A stretch of 20,830 nt of DNA, from positions 1 to 20,830 of the forward strand of contig QFOL01000037.1 of NCBI GenBank assembly GCA_003241215.1. Reading direction: 5' to 3'. A program made the translations under genes and the position numbers. Shown in pieces: positions 1 through 7,107 of the stretch. Source of the DNA: Agrobacterium fabrum (GTDB lineage Bacteria > Pseudomonadota > Alphaproteobacteria > Rhizobiales > Rhizobiaceae). The notes beneath the pieces are model-generated. The model worked only from the letters and a program-made list of their open reading frames with translations, did not search any database and had not been told where the DNA came from. Numbering within the stretch: position 1 is the first letter of the stretch; the number at the start of each line of letters is the position of its first letter.

Positions 1-1020
1 GGCGCCGGGGAAGCCCTTCGGCTCGAAGCTCTGGTGGATTTCGTGCGTCAGCGGCACGATGTTTTCCTGCATGCCCTTGTAGTCCAGCGCCCACTTGATG
101 GCCTGCCAGACCTGCGGCTTGGCGAGATTTTCATTGCCCTGGTTGAGCGAGATCAGCACCAGCGAGGCGATGGACTTGCGCTCCAGCTCGATACTGGCAT
201 CGTCCTTGACGGTGCGCAGCTGTTCCGACGTCAGGTCGCGGGCAATGTCGATATCGCCCTTCTGCAGCATCAGAAGCTGCGAAGACGGATCGGTGACGTG
301 GCGCAGGATGATGCGCTTGATATTGCCCTTGTAAGGACCGTTCGGATTGACGCCGAGCGCAACGCTTTCGCTCGGCTTCCAGGCCTGCAGCATGAAATCG
401 CCGGAACCGGCGCTGTTCTTCTGCAGCCAGCCATTGCCGAGGTCTTCGCCGGAAGCATTGGCGAGAACCGCCTTCTTTTCGACGATCGCGCCGATATTGG
501 CGGAGAGGCAATAAAGCAGGAAGGAGATGGCGGTCGGCTTTGCCGTCGTCAGCTTCACCGTCTTGTCATCAGTGGCAACGATGGTCGTCTCGGCATTGTC
601 AGGCGTGAAGCCGAACTGGCTGATGATGAAGGCCGGGCTCTTGTTCATCTTGATGGCGCGCTGCAGCGAGAAGGCGACGTCTTCCGCGGTCACTTTCGCA
701 CCGCTGGAGAAGGTTGCTTCGTCACCGATCGTGAAGGTGAAGACCTTGCTGTCGGCATCGGCTTCCCAGGATTTCGCGATGACCGGATCGACCTTGGTGG
801 AATCCTCGCGGTTGGCGCGCACCAGCTTCTGATACATGTTGGACATGATTTCACCGCCGACGGCTTCGAAACCTTCATGCGGATCAAGGCTCGTCATATT
901 GTCCAGCTGCTGGGCGACCACCAGAATATTCTTGGGTGTCGCGGCAAATGCCGGAATGCGCGCATAGGACAGGAACGGAACGGCAGCGCCGGCAATCAGC
1001 AGGTTGCGTCTTGAAATCAT
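1..1020 (-). CDS. ABC transporter substrate-binding protein, peptide (family 5) type, partial
   Basis: The frame opens at an ATG (1020-1018) and stays open for 340 codons to the window start, so the C-terminal part is missing. The N-terminus MISRRNLLIAG carries a twin-arginine-like SRRNLL motif, then a hydrophobic stretch and a probable cleavage site after AFA (about residue 31), so the product is likely periplasmic, possibly Tat-exported. The mature part has the family 5 (DppA/OppA) pattern: early LDPHEGFEAVGGEIMSNMYQ, then WEADADSKVFTFTI and SGAKVTAEDVAFSLQRA. These bind di- or oligopeptides, or related solutes such as nickel complexes, and hand them to a membrane permease. The gene diverges from a dipeptidase, which supports a peptide ligand; the exact ligand cannot be read. 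The remaining transporter genes would lie beyond the left edge. Family assignment is firm, substrate inferred. Confidence 0.88.
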   Translation of the reverse strand, partial: MISRRNLLIAGAAVPFLSYARIPAFAATPKNILVVAQQLDNMTSLDPHEGFEAVGGEIMSNMYQKLVRANREDSTKVDPVIAKSWEADADSKVFTFTIGDEATFSSGAKVTAEDVAFSLQRAIKMNKSPAFIISQFGFTPDNAETTIVATDDKTVKLTTAKPTAISFLLYCLSANIGAIVEKKAVLANASGEDLGNGWLQKNSAGSGDFMLQAWKPSESVALGVNPNGPYKGNIKRIILRHVTDPSSQLLMLQKGDIDIARDLTSEQLRTVKDDASIELERKSIASLVLISLNQGNENLAKPQVWQAIKWALDYKGMQENIVPLTHEIHQSFEPKGFPGA

Positions 1021-1249
1021 CGAGAATCCCCTTTCGGACCTTATTTTTCGGAAAACGGTGTGGGTTTGCCCCAATCCAGTCATTTTTTTTATGTTTTCCC
1101 GCGATTACCACGAGCAAACGAGGCCCGACCAATTCCAAATTTGGCAGAGCCTATGCACGGATTGCATTTGCTCCCGGCTTGACCTTTCCTCTACCAATTC
1201 AGAAAACTCGTCCGCACGCGCGTCCGCGCAATCCCATTTCCGAAGGTGA
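1021..1249. promoter_or_regulatory. Divergent intergenic region with a 10-bp perfect palindrome
   Basis: This 229-bp gap must hold the promoters of both the substrate-binding protein (minus) and the dipeptidase (plus). It contains a perfect palindrome CCAAATTTGG at 1135-1144 and, on the plus strand, a TTGACC at 1179-1184 that could be a -35 element for the dipeptidase. No convincing -10 follows at 17 bp. The operator role is inferred only from position. Confidence 0.3.
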
Positions 1250-2296
1250 ATGACTATGACCGACCAAAAAACCGTACCCGTCTTCGACGGCCACAACGAC
1301 GTGCTTCTGCGGTTATGGCGGTCGGGCAATGCTTCCCCAGAAACGCTTCTCATCGAAGGGGATACCGTCGGCCATATCGATCTGCCGCGCGCGAAGAAAG
1401 GCGGGCTGGCCGGCGGCCTCTGCGCCGTCTACGTGCCTTCGCCCAGCATGGACAAGGACGCCAACGGCGACTACCAGACGCCCAGCGAGGCGGATGCGCT
1501 GAAGGCGACGCTTGCCATGGCCGGCCTTTTGTTCCGGGCCGAGAAGCAGTCGAACGGCGCTCTGAAGGTCTGCCGCACGGCCGCCGATATCCGCAGCGCC
1601 ATGGCAGTGGGCGCCTTCGCTTCCGTCTTCCATATCGAGGGTGCGGAGGCGATCGGCGCTGATCTCGATGCGCTCCACGTTCTCTACGAAGCGGGCCTGC
1701 GCACGCTCGGGCCGGTCTGGAGCCGCCCGAACATCTTTGCTTACGGCATTCCTTTCCGTTTCCCCTCGACGCCGGACATCGGCCCCGGTCTCACGGATGC
1801 CGGCCAGCGGCTGATAAAGACCTGCAACGAGTTGAAGATCATGGTCGACCTGTCGCACATGAACGAGCAGGGTTTCTGGGATATCGCGAAAATATCAGAC
1901 GCACCGCTGGTGGCGTCGCATTCCAACGCCTATGCGCTGTGCAATCACAGCCGCAATCTGACGGACCGGCAGCTGGACGCCATCCGCGACACGGGCGGCC
2001 TCGCCGGCATCAATTTCGGCGTTCTGTTCCTGCGTCAGGACGGCGTGAAGAACCCGAATACGGACCTGAACGAACTGGTGCGCCACGTGGACTACATCGT
2101 CAACCGCATCGGCATCGATCACGTCGCGCTCGGTTCGGATTTCGACGGCACCACCATTCCCGCCGCCATGAAGGACGCAGCCGATCTGCAATTGCTGGTC
2201 GAAGCCCTGCGCAAGGGCGGTTATGACGACGAGGCGCTGGCCAAGATCTGCCACGGCAACTGGATCCGTGTGCTGGAAAAAACCTGGGGCGCGTAA
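1250..2296 (+). CDS. Membrane dipeptidase, peptidase family M19
   Basis: A zinc dipeptidase of the renal/membrane dipeptidase family, which cleaves dipeptides, often with a D-residue at the C-terminal position. Counting from the ATG at 1250, the metal-binding set is complete: H15-x-D17 in FDGHND, E130 in FHIEG, H203 in VDLSH, H224 in VASHS, R235 in NHSRNL and D297 in GSDFDG. The spacings E130-H203-H224-R235 (73, 21, 11) equal those known for the renal enzyme. It has 348 residues, within the bacterial range, and no signal peptide, so it is probably cytoplasmic. Two ATGs are possible: 1250 and 1256. The Shine-Dalgarno GAAGG at 1242-1246 sits only 3 bp before the first but 9 bp before the second, so 1256 is the likelier start (346 residues). 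It diverges from a peptide-binding protein gene, suggesting use of imported peptides. Confidence 0.92.
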   Translation: MTMTDQKTVPVFDGHNDVLLRLWRSGNASPETLLIEGDTVGHIDLPRAKKGGLAGGLCAVYVPSPSMDKDANGDYQTPSEADALKATLAMAGLLFRAEKQSNGALKVCRTAADIRSAMAVGAFASVFHIEGAEAIGADLDALHVLYEAGLRTLGPVWSRPNIFAYGIPFRFPSTPDIGPGLTDAGQRLIKTCNELKIMVDLSHMNEQGFWDIAKISDAPLVASHSNAYALCNHSRNLTDRQLDAIRDTGGLAGINFGVLFLRQDGVKNPNTDLNELVRHVDYIVNRIGIDHVALGSDFDGTTIPAAMKDAADLQLLVEALRKGGYDDEALAKICHGNWIRVLEKTWGA

Positions 2297-2314
2297 GGCA
2301 CAAACTGCGATTCA

Positions 2315-2337
2315 TCTCCGGCGCGACGCGCCGGAGA
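2315..2337. terminator. GC-rich hairpin between convergent genes
   Basis: Arms TCTCCGGCG and CGCCGGAGA pair perfectly over 9 bp around a 5-nt loop. It lies 18 bp after the dipeptidase stop and 17 bp past the stop of the opposing gene. There is no T-run directly after it on either strand, so it may act as an RNA end-stabilising or accessory terminator hairpin. Confidence 0.45.
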
Positions 2338-2341
2338 CATC

Positions 2342-2375
2342 AAGCGGCAGAACCTTAAGCCTTTGCCGCTTTTTT
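2342..2375 (+). terminator. Rho-independent terminator of the dipeptidase gene
   Basis: Arms AAGCGGCA (2342-2349) and TGCCGCTT (2364-2371) form an 8-bp stem with a 14-nt loop, and a run of six T spans 2370-2375. This is a classical intrinsic terminator for plus-strand transcription. It overlaps the last codons of the opposing small membrane protein gene, whose lysine/alanine-rich tail is encoded by the complementary strand of the terminator. Confidence 0.7.
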
Positions 2376-2648
2376 CTTGCCGGTCGCCCGGAAAGCCAGA
2401 AGCCCGGCGACGACACCGATCATCGCCCATTTCATCGGCAGCACATCCGCCGTCTCGCTGCGGATCGGCAATACGGTCACGGTGCCCGGACGGGATTCAT
2501 AACCCATCTGCCCTTTCGCCTTGGCCTCCGCGATCTGTTGCGGCGAAACGACCCATTCGGCGCCGCGCATCTTATCCACCGCCATGTATCCGCCGCCCGC
2601 CGCGAGGGCGACGACGAGCGAAATAACTATTCTTACGGGCATGTTCAT
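2355..2648 (-). CDS. Small two-helix membrane protein of unknown function
   Basis: A 97-residue protein starting MNMPVRIVIS. The start at 2648 is chosen because GAAGGAG lies 6 bp upstream; the ATG just 5' of it abuts the ribosome site and the longer upstream frame lacks one. Residues about 6-25 and 73-90 are hydrophobic and likely membrane helices, with a polar middle segment (about 26-70) and a basic tail GKKKAAKA. No enzyme motif is recognisable. It is divergent from lpiA, 275 bp away. The coding call rests on the good ribosome site and the coherent membrane topology; no function is proposed. Confidence 0.7.
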   Translation of the reverse strand: MNMPVRIVISLVVALAAGGGYMAVDKMRGAEWVVSPQQIAEAKAKGQMGYESRPGTVTVLPIRSETADVLPMKWAMIGVVAGLLAFRATGKKKAAKA

Positions 2649-2923
2649 TGGCATCTCCTTCAATCCAAGGGAGCCTGTACTCGCATCAAACGACGCCACC
2701 AAGCAACCGCCACGGTCAATTTGGCGCCTTTGGGAACAATCGCGCAAATCATGCATTCCATAGTTGCATTTCCCACTCTAGACTTGGTGAAATTCGCACA
2801 TGACCGGACACAAACTTCACATCGACACTTCATGCTTTTCTGCTAAGCAAATTTCCGCAACCGAAACGAATTAGCGACACAATCCTGTGGTTCGCCAACG
2901 GGAACCGGCGCTGGGCAAAATAA
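2649..2923. promoter_or_regulatory. Divergent intergenic region upstream of lpiA
   Basis: This 275-bp gap must contain the lpiA-acvB promoter. It is less GC-rich than the flanking genes and holds an imperfectly placed inverted repeat ATGCA (2751-2755) and TGCAT (2765-2769). No convincing -35/-10 pair is visible. In Agrobacterium and Rhizobium the lpiA-acvB type operon is acid-induced, with the ChvG-ChvI system implicated in Agrobacterium, so an activator-dependent promoter is expected; the binding site cannot be assigned from sequence alone. Confidence 0.35.
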
Positions 2924-5524
2924 ATGGCAGACAAGAGCGAAATTACACAAACCGATGTTACGGAATCCGCGGTTGAAAGCTTTTTTGCCCGAAACCGCCC
3001 CTATCTGACCGCCATCGCCATCACGCTGGTCTTCGTGATGATGACCTTCGCCATCTATCACCTGACCTCCGAAGTCCGCTATGACGACGTCATCGATGCG
3101 CTGACGCAGACCTCGGCCTCGGCGGTGCTGCTCGCCATCGTTTTCACCGCGCTCAGCTTTCTGGCGCTGATATTCTACGACGCCAATGCCATCGAATATA
3201 TTGGCCGCAAACTGCCCTTTCCGCCCATGGCGGCAACCGCCTTTGCGGCCTATGCCATTGGCAACACTGCCGGTTTCGGCCCCCTGAGCGGCGGCGCCAT
3301 CCGCTTTCGCGCCTATTCCCGGCTGGGCCTGTCACCCGGCGAAATCGCCCGCGTCATCGCCTTCGTCACCCTGTCCTTCGGGCTTGGCCTGCTTTCGGTC
3401 AGCGCCATCTCCACCTTCATCGTCGCACCGCGCATCGCCGCCATCATCGGCGTCGACGCCCTTTTCCTCAGGGGTGCAGCGCTTGCGATTATCGCGGTCC
3501 TCGTGGTGGCGGCCTATATCGGGCGCAACGGGCACGCGATCCGGCTAGGCGCATGGCGCCTGCGCCTCCCGGACAGCCGGACATCGTCGCGCCAGTTTCT
3601 CGTCTCCGCCTTCGATATAGCCGCCTCCGCCTCGGTGCTTTATGTCCTGCTGCCCGACACGCATCTCGGCTGGCCGACATTTTTCGCCATCTATGCCACC
3701 GCCGTCGGCCTCGGCGTCCTCAGCCATGTGCCCGCCGGTCTCGGCGTTTTCGAAACCGTCATGGTTGCGGGGCTTGGCAACGCCATCAGCGTCGATCAGC
3801 TGCTCGGAAGCCTGGTTCTCTACCGCGTGATCTATCACGTGCTGCCGCTGGTGGTGGCCATTCTGGTCATGCTTGTCTCGGAGATGAAGCAATTCGCGGC
3901 AAAGCCTGTTGTTTCCGATATCAGCCAGCTTGCCGTGCGGCTCGCGCCGCCGCTGCTATCGACCTTCGCGATGATCCTCGGCACCATGCTGATCTTCTCG
4001 AGTGTGACGCCGACACCGGACAGCAATCTGGATTTCCTCTCCAATTTCGTACCGCTTCCGATCGTCGAGGCGGCGCATTTTCTGACGAGCATTCTCGGCC
4101 TCGTGCTCGTCGTCGCCTCGCGCGGCCTCGGGCAGCGGCTGGACGGCGCCTGGTGGATTGCGCTGGTCGCCGCCTCGCTGGCGCTGGTTCTCTCGCTCCT
4201 CAAGGCCATCGCCGTGTTTGAAGCCGCCATCCTCGGCGTCTTCATCGCGGCGCTTGCCGTCAATATGCGCAGCTTCAACCGCCATGCCTCGCTGGTGAAA
4301 CAGGCGCTGGGCCCAAGCTGGCTCGCCGCCATGGCCGTCATCATTGCCGGCGCGGCAACCATCCTGCTCTTCGTCTATCGCGATACGGATTACAGCCAGA
4401 CATTATGGTGGCAGTTCGAATTCTCCGAGGAAGCGCCGCGCGGATTGCGCGCCCTTCTCGGCCTCGTGCTTGCCTCCTCCACCATCGCCATCTTCAGCCT
4501 GATGCGGCCGGTGGCCTTCAGGCCGGACGCCATCAAGGCCGACGACGTCACGAGCGCGACCGCCGTCGTCATGACGCAGGATGCGGCCGACGCCAATCTG
4601 GTGCGCATGGGCGACAAGCACGTGATGTTCTCCGAAAGCGGCAATGCCTTCATCATGTACGGCATTCAGGGCCGCTCATGGATCGCCTTCGCCGATCCGG
4701 TCGGCGACGAGGATGATTTTCCTGACCTGGTCTGGCAATTCGTGGAAGCCGCCCGCGCCGCCGGCGCGCGCGCCGCCTTCTACCAGATTTCGCCTTTCCT
4801 GCTTTCCCATTGCGCCGATGCGGGCCTGCGCGCCTTCAAGCTCGGCGAACTGGCATTGGTCGATCTCACCGCATTCGAGCTGAAGGGCGGCAAGCTCGCC
4901 ACTCTCCGTCAGTCGCTGAGCCGCGGCGCGCGCGACGGCCTGACCTTCGAGGTGGTCGAGCAGGCACAGGTGCCGGCTATTATGGATGAGCTGAAACAGG
5001 TCTCCGACGGCTGGCTCGCCCACCACAATACCCGGGAAAAGCGCTTCTCGCTTGGCGCTTTCGAGCCTGACTACATCCTGTCGCAACCCGTCGCCGTGCT
5101 GCGCAAGGATGGAAAGATCACCGCCTTCGCCAATCTGATGGTGACGGACACGAAAAAGGAAGCCACCGTCGACCTCATGCGGTTTTCGCCGGATGCGCCG
5201 CGCGGTTCGATGGATTTTCTCTTCGTCAGCATCATGCAATATCTGCGCGAGGCGGGTTATGAGAGCTTCAATCTCGGCATGGCCCCCATGTCCGGCATGT
5301 CGAAACGCGACGCCGCCCCCGTCTGGGACCGCATCGGCAGCACGCTGTTCGAACACGGCGAACGGTTCTACAATTTCAAGGGACTTCGCGCCTTCAAGGC
5401 GAAGTTCCACCCGAAATGGGAACCGCGTTACCTTGCCGTGCAGAACGGCGCAGACGCCGCTCTGGCACTGATGGACGCGACGGTTCTCATCAGCGGCGGC
5501 GTCAGAGGAGTGATCGGAAAATGA
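2924..5524 (+). CDS. lpiA: Lysyl-phosphatidylglycerol synthase/flippase (MprF family), LpiA
   Basis: An 866-residue inner-membrane protein of the MprF family, which transfers lysine from lysyl-tRNA to phosphatidylglycerol and moves the product across the membrane. Residues about 25-525 consist of many hydrophobic helices (flippase/LPG-synthase transmembrane region). Residues about 540-855 form the soluble cytoplasmic GNAT-like catalytic domain (DUF2156), with GRSWIAFADPVGDEDD near 585-600 and NLGMAPMSGM at 783-792. The length matches full-size MprF. The start ATG at 2924 has only a weak upstream ribosome site. Its stop overlaps the acvB start in ATGA (5521-5524), so the two are translationally coupled. 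In rhizobia and Agrobacterium this gene is known as lpiA (low-pH-inducible) and changes surface charge and peptide resistance. Lysine specificity is inferred from family and context. Confidence 0.93.
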   Translation: MADKSEITQTDVTESAVESFFARNRPYLTAIAITLVFVMMTFAIYHLTSEVRYDDVIDALTQTSASAVLLAIVFTALSFLALIFYDANAIEYIGRKLPFPPMAATAFAAYAIGNTAGFGPLSGGAIRFRAYSRLGLSPGEIARVIAFVTLSFGLGLLSVSAISTFIVAPRIAAIIGVDALFLRGAALAIIAVLVVAAYIGRNGHAIRLGAWRLRLPDSRTSSRQFLVSAFDIAASASVLYVLLPDTHLGWPTFFAIYATAVGLGVLSHVPAGLGVFETVMVAGLGNAISVDQLLGSLVLYRVIYHVLPLVVAILVMLVSEMKQFAAKPVVSDISQLAVRLAPPLLSTFAMILGTMLIFSSVTPTPDSNLDFLSNFVPLPIVEAAHFLTSILGLVLVVASRGLGQRLDGAWWIALVAASLALVLSLLKAIAVFEAAILGVFIAALAVNMRSFNRHASLVKQALGPSWLAAMAVIIAGAATILLFVYRDTDYSQTLWWQFEFSEEAPRGLRALLGLVLASSTIAIFSLMRPVAFRPDAIKADDVTSATAVVMTQDAADANLVRMGDKHVMFSESGNAFIMYGIQGRSWIAFADPVGDEDDFPDLVWQFVEAARAAGARAAFYQISPFLLSHCADAGLRAFKLGELALVDLTAFELKGGKLATLRQSLSRGARDGLTFEVVEQAQVPAIMDELKQVSDGWLAHHNTREKRFSLGAFEPDYILSQPVAVLRKDGKITAFANLMVTDTKKEATVDLMRFSPDAPRGSMDFLFVSIMQYLREAGYESFNLGMAPMSGMSKRDAAPVWDRIGSTLFEHGERFYNFKGLRAFKAKFHPKWEPRYLAVQNGADAALALMDATVLISGGVRGVIGK

Positions 5525-6906
5525 GAAAATCCAGCATGCTGAAAGCGGTTCTTGCCGCCTCCGCCCTGTTCGCCGCGCCCTTGCTTGTTTCTGGCGCCGT
5601 TTTTGCGCAGGACAAGCCGTCTTACGAAACCGGCATGATCCCGGCAGACCACATCATGGTGCCTGATGGAGATATCCAGGCCAGCATTTTCCTGATTTCT
5701 GATGCCAATGGCTGGACGGATGCCGACGAAACCCGCGCCAGGGCGCTGGTCGAAAAAGGCGTCGCCGTCGTCGGTATCGACTTCAAGGAATATCTGAAGG
5801 CGCTGGAGGCGGATGACGACGAGTGCATCTACATGATCTCGGACATCGAGTCGCTGTCGCAGCAGATCCAGCGCACGGCCGGCACCGGCAGCTATCGCCT
5901 GCCGATCGTGACCGGCATTGGCAAGGGCGGCACGCTTGCCCTTGCCATGATCGCACAGAGTCCCGTTTCCACCCTCCGCGAAGCCGTCGCGGTCGATCCG
6001 AAGGCGGGCCTGCCGCTGCAGAAGATTCTCTGCACCCCGGCAACCAAGGACAAGGTGGATGGTGAAACCGTCTACGGCCTGACCGACGGCGCCTTGCCGG
6101 CGCCGGTCAGCGTCATCTTCACCCCTGACGCGGACCAGAAGGGCCGCGACCACGTCAACGCGCTGCTGAAGCTGCACCCCGATATCGATGTCACCGATGT
6201 GACCGACAAGGCCGATGAGGTGCTGACACAGACGCTTTCCGACAAGGTCGATGCCGCAGGAGACAGCGACAACCCGCTCGGACTTCCGATTACGGTTCTC
6301 GAAGCAAAACCTGTAATGGACACGATGGCGGTGATCTATTCCGGCGACGGCGGATGGCGCGATCTGGACGAAGAGGTTGGCAGCGCCCTCCAGAAACAGG
6401 GTGTGCCTGTTATCGGTGTCGACGCCCTGCGATATTTCTGGAAAGAAAAAGAGCCGAAGGAAGTGGCGAGCGATCTCACCCGCATCATCGACACCTATCG
6501 CAAGGAATGGAAAGTTCGCAATGTGGTGCTGATCGGTTATTCCTTTGGTGCAGACATCATTCCCGCCACCTACAACCTCCTGCCCGACCGGGTGAAATCT
6601 TCGGTCGCGCAGCTTTCGCTGCTGGGCCTTTCCAACGAAGTGGACTTCGAAATCTCCGTGCAGGGATGGCTTGGCGTGGCCGGTGAAGGCAAAGGCGGCA
6701 AGACGGTGGATGACATCGCCAAGATCGATCCCAGGCTCGTGCAATGTGTTTATGGCACGGAAGAAGAGGACGAAGACCCCTGCCCCGGCCTCAAGGCAAA
6801 GGGCGTCGAAACCATCGGCATCGAAGGCGGACACCATTTCGACGAAGATTACGAGGCGCTGGCCAAACGCATCGTCACCTCGCTCAAAACCCGACTGGCG
6901 AAATAA
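5521..6906 (+). CDS. acvB: Periplasmic lysyl-phosphatidylglycerol hydrolase / virulence protein AcvB
   Basis: A 461-residue exported protein: basic N-terminus MRKSSMLK, hydrophobic core and probable cleavage after VFA (A29). AcvB-type proteins hydrolyse lysyl-phosphatidylglycerol in the periplasm and are needed for Agrobacterium virulence; VirJ is the shorter paralogue matching the C-terminal half. The C-terminal domain has alpha/beta-hydrolase marks: YSGDGGWRDLD (about 273-283), nucleophile elbow GYSFGAD with S341, and GGHHFDED with H438/H439. The N-terminal half repeats this layout in degenerate form: ISDANGWTDAD (59-69) and GIGKGG (132-137), where lysine K135 stands at the nucleophile position. 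The start at 5521 is fixed by the ATGA overlap with lpiA; a longer in-frame extension to 5416 lies inside lpiA and lacks a signal sequence at its start. Confidence 0.93.
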   Translation: MRKSSMLKAVLAASALFAAPLLVSGAVFAQDKPSYETGMIPADHIMVPDGDIQASIFLISDANGWTDADETRARALVEKGVAVVGIDFKEYLKALEADDDECIYMISDIESLSQQIQRTAGTGSYRLPIVTGIGKGGTLALAMIAQSPVSTLREAVAVDPKAGLPLQKILCTPATKDKVDGETVYGLTDGALPAPVSVIFTPDADQKGRDHVNALLKLHPDIDVTDVTDKADEVLTQTLSDKVDAAGDSDNPLGLPITVLEAKPVMDTMAVIYSGDGGWRDLDEEVGSALQKQGVPVIGVDALRYFWKEKEPKEVASDLTRIIDTYRKEWKVRNVVLIGYSFGADIIPATYNLLPDRVKSSVAQLSLLGLSNEVDFEISVQGWLGVAGEGKGGKTVDDIAKIDPRLVQCVYGTEEEDEDPCPGLKAKGVETIGIEGGHHFDEDYEALAKRIVTSLKTRLAK

Positions 6907-6923
6907 CCCGACACAATCGGCAA

Positions 6924-6948
6924 CGCAGGCAAGATATTATTGCCTGCG
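6924..6948. terminator. Hairpin after acvB, without T-tract
   Basis: CGCAGGCAA and TTGCCTGCG pair over 9 bp around the loop GATATTA, starting 18 bp after the acvB stop. No T-run follows, so termination may be Rho-dependent or incomplete, leaving read-through into telA possible. Confidence 0.4.
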
Positions 6949-7107
6949 GCTGTAGCTCCCGCTGGCGGCGAAGCTTGCGGAATCGATCAAACTATTATTC
7001 AAAAGAAATCGGCCTGCGGCGAATGTTCATCACATTTCCGCAACCGTCCTGTCGTTGATCGCCAACCATGGATTTTATATTTCCGGACCGGTTCAGGGAG
7101 CCGCCGC

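Noticed and set aside
34..1014. 326-codon plus-strand frame at the left edge
   Set aside because: It is antisense to the substrate-binding protein, whose minus-strand frame has a clear export signal and family motifs; the plus-strand translation shows no recognisable domain.
5428..6837. 469-codon minus-strand frame across acvB
   Set aside because: Antisense shadow of a well-recognised gene in GC-rich DNA; composition is rich in Arg, Asp and His without domain logic.
6907..7107. A telomere or TelA target site near telA
   Set aside because: The 25-bp hairpin after acvB is GC-rich and small with an unpaired loop; nothing indicates a resolution site, and TelA is known to act in trans.
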